Below, piece by piece: positions 18,443 through 27,025 of a stretch of 64,000 nt of DNA (its first letter is position 1; each line of letters opens with the position of its first letter). The stretch spans positions 124,001 through 188,000 of the forward strand of contig NZ_FXTH01000009.1 of the NCBI RefSeq assembly GCF_900182555.1. The letters run 5' to 3'. Position numbers and translations under genes: made by a program. The notes beneath the pieces were generated by a model that searched no databases, was not told the origin of the DNA, and was given only the letters and a program-made list of their open reading frames with translations. Source of the stretch: Fodinibius sediminis. GTDB taxonomy: Bacteria > Bacteroidota > Rhodothermia > Balneolales > Balneolaceae.

Positions 18443-19792
18443 ATGCCTATTCCCAAAAAAGGAATTGCTCTTTCACTAAAGAAAGCAACCCCAACCCAGC
18501 TGGATGTTGAATCCTTAAAAAAACAGTTGCATCATGTAGGATTAACATGCAAACATACGAGCACAGAGAACTTAAAAGAATATAAAGAAGAGGTGATATC
18601 CCAGTTTCCTCCGGGCGAAGTGAATACGTTTGGAATCTTAAAGTACAAGGAAAATCCGAATGGAAGCCCCCATTTCAATGATGAATTAGGACCCCTGGAA
18701 GCCGACTACAACGGGTTAGAATCCTCCTCAAAAGGCAACTGGGAGCCATCAGACACCGGTCTGGGGTACTCTTCTGAACTTGAGTACATTCAATTTCCAA
18801 CACATTTTGACTATCTGATGAAACACCGGCCCTCCTTTACCGGAGTTACTGAAGAACCCCCGGTCTATAGAGGCAATTACAATACGGTGGAAGCCATCAA
18901 GAATCTCTTTACCAATGTTGGCACGACAGCATCATCCACACTGGTAAAGGGGTTAGATAAAAGCTCCATAGAATCGGTGTTGAGTAATGCGATAGCTCCG
19001 CTTAACGACAAGAATGCAAAGGATTATGATGAGACGGATAGCAGAGTGATTTTTTTAGTGGATAATTATAACGATAAAACAGAAGAAGCAGATGCCATCG
19101 GGGTTTTAACCATTAACTGGCATTTGAAGATAAAGGATTATAAAGAGAAGAAAGAGTCGCTAAAACACAAAACGTGCTTAAAAATCCGTGCACGGACGGT
19201 ACTGTATGATGATATCAAAGTGCTGCATGCCGACAAAAAATTCGTGGAATCCCATTTTAAAAGCAAAGCGTACTGTTTAAGCATCCCTCCCAAGCATCAT
19301 GGTCTTAAGATCTTTGACCGTCGACCTCCTGCTACAGAAAACACCTTTAACCGCGGTCTTCCGGTCATTTCAAAGGAGAAGTATGTGGAAGTGATTATAC
19401 TTCATTCAGCAAATTTGGAGGAGGTGGGATGCCTGGATAATACGAATTCGGATGTCTCTTCCAAGTACAGTAAGAGCACGACCAGTGGCTTTACCTTTTC
19501 CATGAGCCAGACATTAAGCGCGGAACTGTCCTTTGAGGCCGATGTCGAATTTGTAAAAGCAGGAATAAAAATCGGTTTCAGTCTCACCTTCACGGAAACA
19601 TGGAACAAAAGTCAGACGGAGACCATCGACTATTCCGTTCCCGCTGGTAAAAAAGCCTTTGTTTATCAGGGCTATCTCCATTCATCCATCCTGCGATACA
19701 ACCCTGAGAGCGACACCTATAAATACGTCGACAACGGGAGGTTCTTGACGAATATCTTTAAAACGAGCGAGGAACCTATCCTGGATAATTAA
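18443..19792 (+). CDS. Putative aerolysin/MTX2-like beta-pore-forming protein
   Basis: No family is certain. The 449-residue protein has no signal peptide or TM helix. Residues about 340-412 show the hallmark of the aerolysin/ETX-MTX2 fold: a Ser/Thr-rich amphipathic alternating stretch (SGFTFSMSQTLSAELSF, from residue 348), a second one (GIKIGFSLTFTETW), and then the strand IDYSVPAGKKAFVYQG, similar to the 'vPagk' strand ending that domain. Residues 1-330 would be the receptor or regulatory part and resemble nothing I know. Single gene with its own terminator. It could be a defence, competition or predation effector; alternatively a non-toxic structural homologue. Confidence 0.5.
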   Translation: MPIPKKGIALSLKKATPTQLDVESLKKQLHHVGLTCKHTSTENLKEYKEEVISQFPPGEVNTFGILKYKENPNGSPHFNDELGPLEADYNGLESSSKGNWEPSDTGLGYSSELEYIQFPTHFDYLMKHRPSFTGVTEEPPVYRGNYNTVEAIKNLFTNVGTTASSTLVKGLDKSSIESVLSNAIAPLNDKNAKDYDETDSRVIFLVDNYNDKTEEADAIGVLTINWHLKIKDYKEKKESLKHKTCLKIRARTVLYDDIKVLHADKKFVESHFKSKAYCLSIPPKHHGLKIFDRRPPATENTFNRGLPVISKEKYVEVIILHSANLEEVGCLDNTNSDVSSKYSKSTTSGFTFSMSQTLSAELSFEADVEFVKAGIKIGFSLTFTETWNKSQTETIDYSVPAGKKAFVYQGYLHSSILRYNPESDTYKYVDNGRFLTNIFKTSEEPILDN

Positions 19793-19800
19793 ATAGAGAA

Positions 19801-19848
19801 GGTAGAGTATAATGCCAGTTGCGTATTGTACTCTACCCTTTTTTATTT
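19801..19848 (+). terminator. Strong intrinsic terminator after the MTX-like gene
   Basis: A 13-bp stem, GGTAGAGTATAAT (19801-19813) against ATTGTACTCTACC (19825-19837) with one G-T pair, has an 11-nt loop and is followed by CTTTTTTATTTT. It starts 9 nt after the stop codon. Confidence 0.85.
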
Positions 19849-20087
19849 TACATTAAATTTTCGCCCTATTTCATTGTTACTCAATAAATAAAAGAATTTA
19901 GTAAAGTACTTGGCAAGAGGGGTATGATTGATTTTTATATTGGATATCGGTTCCTGATCTCCTTCAAGGTTATGGTATCCCGTCCAGTCCACCAATCAAA
20001 AAAATGATCTCTCCAGTTTACCTTTCCCGCCGCCGAACAACAGATGGTCGACATTTTTCCATTTTCAAAAACCGTCTTGCCGATGCG
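19843..20087 (-). pseudogene. Possible decayed gene fragment of unknown family
   Basis: On the minus strand an open frame from 20087 reads MSTICCSAAGKVNWRDHFFD and on to DWWTG, then would continue in the neighbouring frame near 19980 as YHNLEGDQEPISNIKINHTP and further to a stop at 19843. A single-base loss near 19980 would join them. The upstream end is also closed by a stop. Composition is protein-like, family unknown; a chance pair of frames cannot be excluded. Confidence 0.3.
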
Positions 20088-20377
20088 TTACTTCAGCACC
20101 CTTCCGCTTTTTTTACTCTTTGACTGCCTGTCAATATTATACTAACATCGAATAGATGAGATGCTAAACACCATATCAAGCGAGAGAAATAGGTTTGAGA
20201 GATAAAGGTTTAAAGGCCTCAGTAGCACCCGGGCGCTGTCCTCCCTCCCTGGCGGGGTGGGCGAAGCCGAAAGCCGCCCCTGTTTGTGCAAGTGCAATTT
20301 TAAGAAAAAGAGAAAGCGTTCAATTACCGAATTGTGTAGCCATTGCCAACAATTTTAAAAGTACTTGGAAGCTTATA
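20088..20377. other. Intergenic gap downstream of trkA with a GC-rich repeat-like patch
   Basis: Nothing coding is seen. The patch at about 20215-20285 is rich in C/G and contains CCTCCCTCCCTGGCGGGG, resembling the short intergenic repeats scattered in Bacteroidota genomes. Only one further repeat-like patch (32539-32670) is in the window, so the family cannot be shown here. Confidence 0.3.
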
Positions 20378-21079
20378 TCAATTTGCTTCCAGCATTTTAT
20401 CACAATGTTCCTTGGTTCCCACCAAAATAAATCGATCCCCCTTTTTGATTTCTGTATCTCCGGCTAAGATTCCAATCGGTTTATACTGTTCCTTTAACGT
20501 AGTTTCACTTATTGTTTCTTCTAATCTTTTGATGGTAATTAGATTCAGATTATACCTCTTCCTAATATTGAGCTCTTCCAGCGTATAACCCACCATTGAA
20601 TCAGGAGCCTCAACTTCAAACATGGCCAGCCCCTCTCCCAAATCAAAAACGTCCGACATCCCTCTTCTCACCAGGGAGACGCCCATCCGTTCGGCTACCT
20701 GCCGCTCTGGATGAATGACATCCGTAATTCCAATTTGTTTTAAAATTTGCTCCTGCAGATAACTTCCTGCACGGCCATAAACTTCTTTGACCCCGGAATT
20801 TAGCAGGTGCATTGCAATAAGCGCCACAGGTTCAAATGATTCACCAATGGAAATAATAGCAACATCAACATTGGTAATGCCATGGCTTTCCAATAATTCA
20901 GGATCTGTGGCATCAAAGCAGATGGCATCAGAAACATATTCCTTGACCTGGTTAATATGCTCCATATTGTTATCGATTGCGATTACATAAGCCCCTTCTT
21001 CAGACAGCTTTTTAGCTAAGGCGCTCCCAAAGGCCCCAATTCCAATAATTGCAAAATGCAGTTCTCGTCGTCGTTTCAT
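20378..21079 (-). CDS. trkA: Potassium uptake regulatory subunit TrkA/KtrA
   Basis: The 233-residue cytosolic RCK protein gates the membrane channel TrkH/KtrB in response to nucleotides. Residues about 8-125 are the TrkA-N Rossmann domain with GIGAFGSALAKKL (GxGxxG) and the acidic residue after strand 2 (AIDNN); residues about 145-230 are a TrkA-C domain (LNIRKRYNLNLITIKR). Length is right for a single-RCK KtrA-type protein. It follows the channel gene after 23 nt and ends the operon. Confidence 0.9.
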   Translation of the reverse strand: MKRRRELHFAIIGIGAFGSALAKKLSEEGAYVIAIDNNMEHINQVKEYVSDAICFDATDPELLESHGITNVDVAIISIGESFEPVALIAMHLLNSGVKEVYGRAGSYLQEQILKQIGITDVIHPERQVAERMGVSLVRRGMSDVFDLGEGLAMFEVEAPDSMVGYTLEELNIRKRYNLNLITIKRLEETISETTLKEQYKPIGILAGDTEIKKGDRFILVGTKEHCDKMLEAN

Positions 21080-21102
21080 AACAGTCAGTTTCTAAAGTTA
21101 AA

Positions 21103-22956
21103 TCAGGAAACCATGATGGTTTCTTCCGGATATTCATAGTCATGCGTGTCGATGCGACTGGCAAAAGCAACCATGAATGTCAGAATGCCAACGCGGCCCA
21201 AAAACATTGATACCACGATTATTACCTTGCCCCATGGAGTAAGATCAGATGTTATACCACGAGACAGACCAACAGTCGCAAAAGCTGAAATCTCTTCAAA
21301 AAGCAAATCCATAAACGCATGATCCTCCACAATCGACAATAAAATGGTGCTCATGCCTATGCATGAGGCAGCTAAAAGTATCACGGTCATCGCTCGAAAA
21401 ATGACACGATTGGGTACGGTTCGTTTAAATAATTCCATTCTGTCGTAGCCCCGAATAGTCATCACAAGGGATCGCATAAGAACCGCAAAGGTAGTTGTCT
21501 TAATACCGCCTGCTGTAGATGCCGGAGAGCCACCAATAAACATCAGAATCAGCATTACCAGGGTTGCGGAGATACCTATGGCCCCGGTATTAATGGTATT
21601 AAATCCCGCAGTTCTTGTTGTCACGCTCTGAAATAAAGACACCAAAACCTTGTTGCCCCAGCTGTACCCGGCCAGGGTTTGATCCCACTCCATAGCGAGA
21701 ATAAATGCAGTACCGATAACAATAAGTACAGCCGTTGTCACCAGCACGGTACGGGTGTGTATGGAAAGCCTCCTGCGCCAACGGGATCGGTCTGTCTTAG
21801 TACGAATCATTTCCCATATGGTGGTAAAGCCAAGACCTCCCAAAACAATAAGTATGATTGTCGTAATATTAATTCCCAGGTTGGTTGCATTTGCACCGTC
21901 GGCAAGACTGTTGGTAAACAAGGAAAATCCCGCATTGCAAAAAGCAGAAATAGCATGGAATATGGAAAACAATATTCGCTGGCCGTGTGAGGGAAAGGAT
22001 ACTTCCCAGCTTATATAATACCCTATGGCTCCGATGAGCTCGACAGCAAAAGTAAATCCGACCACCTGTTTCAGGGTGGATGTCACCAGGCTCGTATTAC
22101 TTTCACCGACCATCCCCTTTAGGGTATTCATTTGTCCAACCCCAAGGCCACCACTAATAAACAAGAACAAAAAGGTGGCAAAGGTAACAATGCCTATTCC
22201 CCCCAGCTGGATCAGCGTAAGGATTACCAGTTCCCCAAAAAGGGTAAAATGTGTTGCAGTGTCCACCACAATAAGCCCTGTAACACAAACCGCACTGGTC
22301 GAGGTAAATAAAGCATTAATAAACATCAGCCCCTGACTATCCTGCGTGGCCCCCGGCAACATAAGCAGAAACGTACCACTGGCAATAAGAGACAGAAAAC
22401 TGTAGACGAGGAAACGAGCGGTATTTTTTTGCTGGTCCAGGAGCTCGGGCAAATACTGCAGAAATTTTATGACTACAATAAACAGCAGATAGCCCTTAAG
22501 AAACTGTAGGAAAATCCGTTCCGGATTTGGTGCATCACCCGAAAGAAATGCAATAACCCCAATGGACGATACCCAAATATCAATTAATAAAATAATCGAA
22601 AAGATTGATACAATGCCTTCAAACCATCGTTTTTTGAGATAATTCCGGTGATCATTGGTTAAGGCTAACCGCAGCAGAAAATTTGCCACGAATCCGAAAA
22701 GGATCCATCCCTCAATCTGCCGGTTTAAATGAACAAGTTCGGGGGTCAGTTCAAAGCCGATGGGAATAAGGACGCTGGCTATCACCAATACGCTAAGCAG
22801 TACCGTAAATGCCCTTAAATAAGGATGGGCCACCTTATCAATTTCATAAATATCATCCTGTAGGTAGCGGAAGTTCAGATTTAAATCTTTTTTAAATACG
22901 CGCCATTTCTGCAGCAGCTGTACCCACTTTTGTTTCCAACGGTAAGGAAGTTTCAT
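21103..22956 (-). CDS. Potassium channel-like transporter TrkH/KtrB
   Basis: Membrane subunit of the Trk/Ktr potassium uptake system. Four P-loop filter segments are visible: TSTSAVCVTGLIV, ISAFCNAGFSLF, TTRTAGFNTI and ISAFATVGLSRG. At 617 residues it is longer than the usual 450-480 because of about 150 extra N-terminal residues with two or three additional hydrophobic segments before the core. Paired with trkA 23 nt downstream and preceded by two small genes and a sensor kinase in the same orientation. Confidence 0.9.
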   Translation of the reverse strand: MKLPYRWKQKWVQLLQKWRVFKKDLNLNFRYLQDDIYEIDKVAHPYLRAFTVLLSVLVIASVLIPIGFELTPELVHLNRQIEGWILFGFVANFLLRLALTNDHRNYLKKRWFEGIVSIFSIILLIDIWVSSIGVIAFLSGDAPNPERIFLQFLKGYLLFIVVIKFLQYLPELLDQQKNTARFLVYSFLSLIASGTFLLMLPGATQDSQGLMFINALFTSTSAVCVTGLIVVDTATHFTLFGELVILTLIQLGGIGIVTFATFLFLFISGGLGVGQMNTLKGMVGESNTSLVTSTLKQVVGFTFAVELIGAIGYYISWEVSFPSHGQRILFSIFHAISAFCNAGFSLFTNSLADGANATNLGINITTIILIVLGGLGFTTIWEMIRTKTDRSRWRRRLSIHTRTVLVTTAVLIVIGTAFILAMEWDQTLAGYSWGNKVLVSLFQSVTTRTAGFNTINTGAIGISATLVMLILMFIGGSPASTAGGIKTTTFAVLMRSLVMTIRGYDRMELFKRTVPNRVIFRAMTVILLAASCIGMSTILLSIVEDHAFMDLLFEEISAFATVGLSRGITSDLTPWGKVIIVVSMFLGRVGILTFMVAFASRIDTHDYEYPEETIMVS

Positions 22957-22989
22957 GCGTGAAGACGGTCTGTTTTGGAGATGGGTATG

Positions 22990-23397
22990 TTAGGATACCT
23001 GCTTTATTTCAAAATGACCCTGGGACTCGGCATCAGTTTTAACATGTTTGATGCAATAGGTTTGCTGGGGAGGGTTAGCCGTTGAAACCCGAACATTAAC
23101 TTCTGAAACGGGTAACAGTTTTTTTGCCTGCAGCTTTAATGCACTGAGTTCTCTCCGGACCTTTTGAAGGTGAATCTCCACCCGTTGTAATTCTTCCTCA
23201 TACTGGTTAAGCTGCTCACCCAACTTCAGGGATTCTTTATAGCTAAGCTGGCTCTTGTCAGTCTGAGGTTTCTTTTGTTGCAATGCCTCTCTATGCTGTT
23301 TTAGCCTTTCCAGCTCTCGCTGATGTTCAAGTATGCTTTGCGCTTTTTCGGCTAGTAAATGCTCCTTGTGTAGAATCTCGTCCATTGTTGCTTCCAT
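22990..23397 (-). CDS. Hypothetical coiled-coil protein
   Basis: The 135-residue protein is almost entirely heptad-rich from residue 5 to about 95 (EKAQSILEHQRELERLKQHR), then has a short C-terminal segment with IKHVKTDAESQGHFEIKQV. No signal or TM. No family recognised. It sits between the kinase and trkH genes with short gaps (33 nt to trkH), so it is likely cotranscribed. The start could also be Met5. Confidence 0.6.
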   Translation of the reverse strand: MEATMDEILHKEHLLAEKAQSILEHQRELERLKQHREALQQKKPQTDKSQLSYKESLKLGEQLNQYEEELQRVEIHLQKVRRELSALKLQAKKLLPVSEVNVRVSTANPPQQTYCIKHVKTDAESQGHFEIKQVS

Positions 23398-23426
23398 TGA
23401 TTCTGTGCTTGTCTCGGTTATAACTA

Positions 23427-23666
23427 TTAGTGTTCAAATTCGCCTATGTCGTACTTTTCCAAATAATGGTCAATTGTTTTCTGAATCTTTTCTTGGGCTT
23501 TTTCCCGGGTACCTGCCTCTACGCTAAAATCCACTTTCATATTTTGCTGTTCCGGTAGCATCGCTTTAGCTATAACCCTGGAACCCACCTTCTCACCTTC
23601 TGAAGGATCAAATTCGTCGATTTCATATATTTCAGCTCCACGGTATATGCCTAAAAATTTAGTCAT
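23427..23666 (-). CDS. Small hypothetical protein in the kinase-potassium operon
   Basis: A 79-residue soluble protein beginning TKFLGIYRGAEIYEIDEF, with mixed beta/alpha character and a helical C-terminus (EKAQEKIQKTIDHYLEKYD). No known domain. Its start overlaps the end of the kinase gene by 8 bp, which implies translational coupling and supports it as a real gene. Confidence 0.65.
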   Translation of the reverse strand: MTKFLGIYRGAEIYEIDEFDPSEGEKVGSRVIAKAMLPEQQNMKVDFSVEAGTREKAQEKIQKTIDHYLEKYDIGEFEH

Positions 23667-25533
23667 GATTTAACGGCCTGCTTGTTTGTAGGGTGAAATA
23701 AAAGCTACTTCCTTCTCCGGGTTCACTTTCAACCCATATTCTACCTCCCTGGGCAATAATAAATTCCCTTGCGATAGAAAGGCCCAGACCGGAACCACTG
23801 CGGTCTTTGGGGCCTTTGTCTACCTGATAATATTTATCAAAGATTTTATCCAGATCATCAGGAGCAATACCAACCCCCGTATCTTGCACCACAAACCGGA
23901 TGAAATAGGGATCTTCATCTTGTTGTGCTTTCAGGGTAACATACCCGTTGTTATCGGTGTACCTGATGGCATTGGCAATGAGATTAACCAGCACCCAGAC
24001 CGTCTTTTGTGGATCAGCCTCAACGGGAGGAAGCCCCTCCTCCACATCTATGTCCATAACCAAATCTTTCTGCATGGCCTGGATAATCATCGTTTCGTAG
24101 GCATATTCCAGCAAGTCCTGTGGGTCAGATGAACTCATATTCAGCTGGATATTCCCCGACTCAATTTTAGACAGGTCCAGCAGTTCCGACGTTGTTTGTT
24201 TCATACGGCGGACATCTTTTTTTATGCTGGCCACCAGATCCTGTTGTTCAGTGTTAAGTTTTCCTACACGCTCATCTGAAAGCAAACGCAGGCTCATATT
24301 TATGGATGATATTGGCGTCTTCAGCTCGTGAGAAACCACAGATATAAAATTCGTTTTCGCCTGATCAAGCTCATGAAAACGAGTCACATTCTTCAGTGTA
24401 ATAATGTTCCCCAAATGTGAATCCTGTGAAGACTCTTCCCCGTTTTCATGGTGGACGGGCATAACCTCAATCGAATAATAATGCTCATCCGTCTGACCTA
24501 CCTTCACATAGCCTGTATCATCCTCGAGATCCACTGAAAGAGATTGCATAACTTTATGGAACAGGTCATTCTGTGAGGCAATATCCGGACCATACTGCCC
24601 CACCAATGATCCTTGGGGCCGGCCAATAAGTTCTGCCGCTCTCTCATTGACAAATAAAATGGTATTTCCCGCATCCAACCCAATGACCGCATCCCCCATG
24701 TTATTAATGATGGTTTCAACGCGTTTTTTTTCGCTGACGATGCGGTCAATATTACTATTTTCATATTCCTGGAGTTTGCTGGCCATTTGATTAAATGCTT
24801 CGGCCAGCTCCTGATACTCGTCCCCCGTTTGAAATTCTAATACCTGGTTGTAATTTCGGTTTGCTATGGCTTTAATCCGTCTGATAAGTTCCTGGATAGG
24901 ATCAACGATATAGTTCGGAAAACGGATCAGCATCAGAATACCCAGTATTGAACAAAGACCGCCAATGATACTCATGTAGAGGGTAATGTTTGAAGCTGTT
25001 TGTTGGGCTATATTATTCTTACGATGAATGGCATCAACATTCATCGTTGTCAGTTGGCTTAAATTCTGCTGCACACGGTGGTAAGCTGAAGCAATCTGCT
25101 GATTTAGGGGTACCGAAAAAGTACGCTGATTGGATTCCCCTGATTCAATAAATCCAATCAAAGCCAAATAATTTTTTTCCAGCTGGCGGGTAAGTTCCTG
25201 TTCGCCGGTTTCCGTGATATTGGCTTTCTGTTTCTGGAGTACCTCCTCAAACTGACGAGCTGATTGCTGGTAGTCTTTGGTATCCACACTATCTGAACCA
25301 GTTACTCTAGCTACAGATAACATTTGTGAGGTATATAAATCATTAAGAGATTGCTCCATCTGCTGTGCATACGAAACCGAACGAATGTTATCCTGGATAA
25401 TAGCTCCAGAATTTTCTGCCAGCATATTGATGAACAGGGAGCCACTGATCCAAAGAAGAACTACAAATCCGGCTAACAGGCCAATGCCTACATATAACTT
25501 TGACTTTATTCCAATATTCATTTTGGTATGCAT
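23659..25533 (-). CDS. Membrane sensor histidine kinase, KinB/NtrB-like (HAMP-PAS)
   Basis: Layout of the 624 residues: TM1 at about 14-36, a helical periplasmic sensor, TM2 at about 182-203, HAMP (YIVDPIQELIRRIKAIANRN), PAS near 270-380 (NMGDAVIGLDAGNTILFVNE), HisKA with His402 in VVSHELKTPIS, and HATPase_c with NLIANAIRYTDNN, DTGVGIAPDD and GSGLGLSI. Its likely partner is the sigma-54 response regulator just upstream. Met5 (start at 25521) fits the predicted sigma-54 promoter better than the first ATG. Confidence 0.9.
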   Translation of the reverse strand: MHTKMNIGIKSKLYVGIGLLAGFVVLLWISGSLFINMLAENSGAIIQDNIRSVSYAQQMEQSLNDLYTSQMLSVARVTGSDSVDTKDYQQSARQFEEVLQKQKANITETGEQELTRQLEKNYLALIGFIESGESNQRTFSVPLNQQIASAYHRVQQNLSQLTTMNVDAIHRKNNIAQQTASNITLYMSIIGGLCSILGILMLIRFPNYIVDPIQELIRRIKAIANRNYNQVLEFQTGDEYQELAEAFNQMASKLQEYENSNIDRIVSEKKRVETIINNMGDAVIGLDAGNTILFVNERAAELIGRPQGSLVGQYGPDIASQNDLFHKVMQSLSVDLEDDTGYVKVGQTDEHYYSIEVMPVHHENGEESSQDSHLGNIITLKNVTRFHELDQAKTNFISVVSHELKTPISSINMSLRLLSDERVGKLNTEQQDLVASIKKDVRRMKQTTSELLDLSKIESGNIQLNMSSSDPQDLLEYAYETMIIQAMQKDLVMDIDVEEGLPPVEADPQKTVWVLVNLIANAIRYTDNNGYVTLKAQQDEDPYFIRFVVQDTGVGIAPDDLDKIFDKYYQVDKGPKDRSGSGLGLSIAREFIIAQGGRIWVESEPGEGSSFYFTLQTSRPLNHD

Positions 25534-25547
25534 TTAGTGTTACAAAT

Positions 25548-25564
25548 TGAAAGAATCGTGCCAG
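25548..25564 (-). promoter_or_regulatory. Candidate sigma-54 (-24/-12) promoter for the kinase-potassium operon
   Basis: The minus strand reads CTGGCACGATTCTTTCA, close to the sigma-54 consensus TGGCACG-N4-TTGCA, with GG and the -12 element in the correct register but T instead of G at -12. Transcription would start about 15 nt before Met5 of the kinase. The adjoining response regulator is of the sigma-54-activating class, which makes the match meaningful. Confidence 0.55.
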
Positions 25565-25659
25565 CCCGATATGAATATCCAAAATATAAGGGTAATCGCC
25601 TCTCTGTTCATTTAAAGACCATTAAGGCACGAAATAGAATAGGAAAGACAATATAAAGT

Positions 25660-25696
25660 CTCCCATTATGGGAGACCCGGCATCCCAAATCGGGAG
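25660..25696. promoter_or_regulatory. Two tandem 15-bp palindromes, candidate activator binding sites
   Basis: CTCCCATTATGGGAG (25660-25674) and ATCCCAAATCGGGAG (25682-25696) share the half-sites TCCCA and (T/C)GGGA and are 22 bp apart, two helical turns. They lie 100-145 bp upstream of the candidate sigma-54 promoter, the usual place of enhancer sites for NtrC-class regulators. The first could also act as a hairpin after the regulator gene, but no T-run follows on the minus strand. Confidence 0.55.
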
Positions 25697-25699
25697 AGC

Positions 25700-27025
25700 C
25701 TACAGATCGTACTCTTGAATTTTCCGGTAAAGCGTACTCGTCCCAATACCCAATATGCCGGCGGCTTTGGTCTTGTTACCATCCACCTTTCTCAGTACCC
25801 CTTTGATATGGGCACGTTCAATTTCTTCCAGTGTACTTGTAGGGGACGGGATGGAAAAATCTTCTCTTTGCCGAAGCTCCTCCGGCAAAAGATCCGCTGT
25901 AATACAATCACCTTCGGCTAAAATAGCCGCACGTTCAATCACATTTTTAAGCTCCCGGATATTTCCCTTCCAGGGGTAATCCTGTAATAATTGCAAGGTA
26001 TCTTCATTGATCTTTTTGACGCGGTTGTTGACGCGGCCAAGAAAAAAATCAGCCAGTATGGGAATATCAGCTTTGCGCTCTCTCAGTGGAGGAATGTCGA
26101 TTGTAAACCCTGCCAGCCGGTAGTACAAGTCGTCCCTGAAATTTCCTTTCTCAGCTCTCTCTTTTAGTATTTTATTTGTCGCCGAAATTATGCGAACATC
26201 AACGGATTGCCTTTTCGTATCCCCGAGCTTTGTAAAAGTCTTGTTTTCAAGAAACCGTAACAGTTTGGCCTGCAGGCTAATATCCATCTCCCCGATCTCA
26301 TCCAAAAATAAGCTTCCAGTATGAGCTTCCTCGATAAGCCCCTTCTTCGTTTCATCAGCCCCGGTAAAAGCACCCTTTTTATAGCCAAAAAGTTCAGATT
26401 CCAATAAATCCTTGGGAAAAGCACTGCAATTTACAGCAACAAAAGGGGCATTTTTTCGCTTGCTTGCCTGGTGGATTGCTTGGGCAAAAAGCTCTTTCCC
26501 GGTGCCTGTTTCCCCCTGTAACAGAACACTTATCTCAGAATCAGCCACCTTCCGGGCCATCTGTTTAGCCCGCTGGATAGCACTTGATTCTCCAATGATG
26601 TTTTTAAAACTGTACTGGCTGTCCATGCGCTGTTCTAAATGTCGCAACTTGGACTGCATCTGTGCCTTTTCCACCGCCCGCTCTACCACTACATGAATAT
26701 GGTCATCCTCATCCCCTTTGGTTATGTAGTCAAAAGCCCCTTGCTTCATTGCGTTTACGCCATCCTGGATGGTACCAAAGGCTGTAATAACAATAACTTC
26801 AATGAGTGGATATTCCTCCTTTATCCGCGATAATATCTCCAGCCCATTGCCATCGGGGAGTCTCACATCCGTAACAACGACACTGATGGTCTCCTTTTTC
26901 AGTATGCTAAATCCTTCACGGGCATTTTTGGCCTGAAAAATAGTAAAACCTTCCAGTCCAACCACCCGTGCCAGCAATTCACGAAAGCGTTCTTCATCAT
27001 CAATAATTAAGACATTTTTGTTCAT
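25700..27025 (-). CDS. Sigma-54-dependent response regulator, NtrC/AlgB class
   Basis: Three domains in 441 residues: receiver (residues about 4-115, phospho-acceptor Asp53 in VVVTDVRLPDG), AAA+ sigma-54 interaction domain (about 140-365, Walker A GETGTGKE, the diagnostic GAFTGA loop, Walker B LFLDEIG) and a Fis-type HTH (about 400-441, KTKAAGILGIGTSTLYRKI). It would activate sigma-54 promoters from upstream sites. Followed by the KinB-like kinase in the same direction; together they form a two-component system. Confidence 0.93.
   Translation of the reverse strand: MNKNVLIIDDEERFRELLARVVGLEGFTIFQAKNAREGFSILKKETISVVVTDVRLPDGNGLEILSRIKEEYPLIEVIVITAFGTIQDGVNAMKQGAFDYITKGDEDDHIHVVVERAVEKAQMQSKLRHLEQRMDSQYSFKNIIGESSAIQRAKQMARKVADSEISVLLQGETGTGKELFAQAIHQASKRKNAPFVAVNCSAFPKDLLESELFGYKKGAFTGADETKKGLIEEAHTGSLFLDEIGEMDISLQAKLLRFLENKTFTKLGDTKRQSVDVRIISATNKILKERAEKGNFRDDLYYRLAGFTIDIPPLRERKADIPILADFFLGRVNNRVKKINEDTLQLLQDYPWKGNIRELKNVIERAAILAEGDCITADLLPEELRQREDFSIPSPTSTLEEIERAHIKGVLRKVDGNKTKAAGILGIGTSTLYRKIQEYDL

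Noticed and set aside
10949-20377. The accessory region as a prophage or integrative element
   Set aside because: No integrase, phage gene, tRNA or flanking direct repeat was found.
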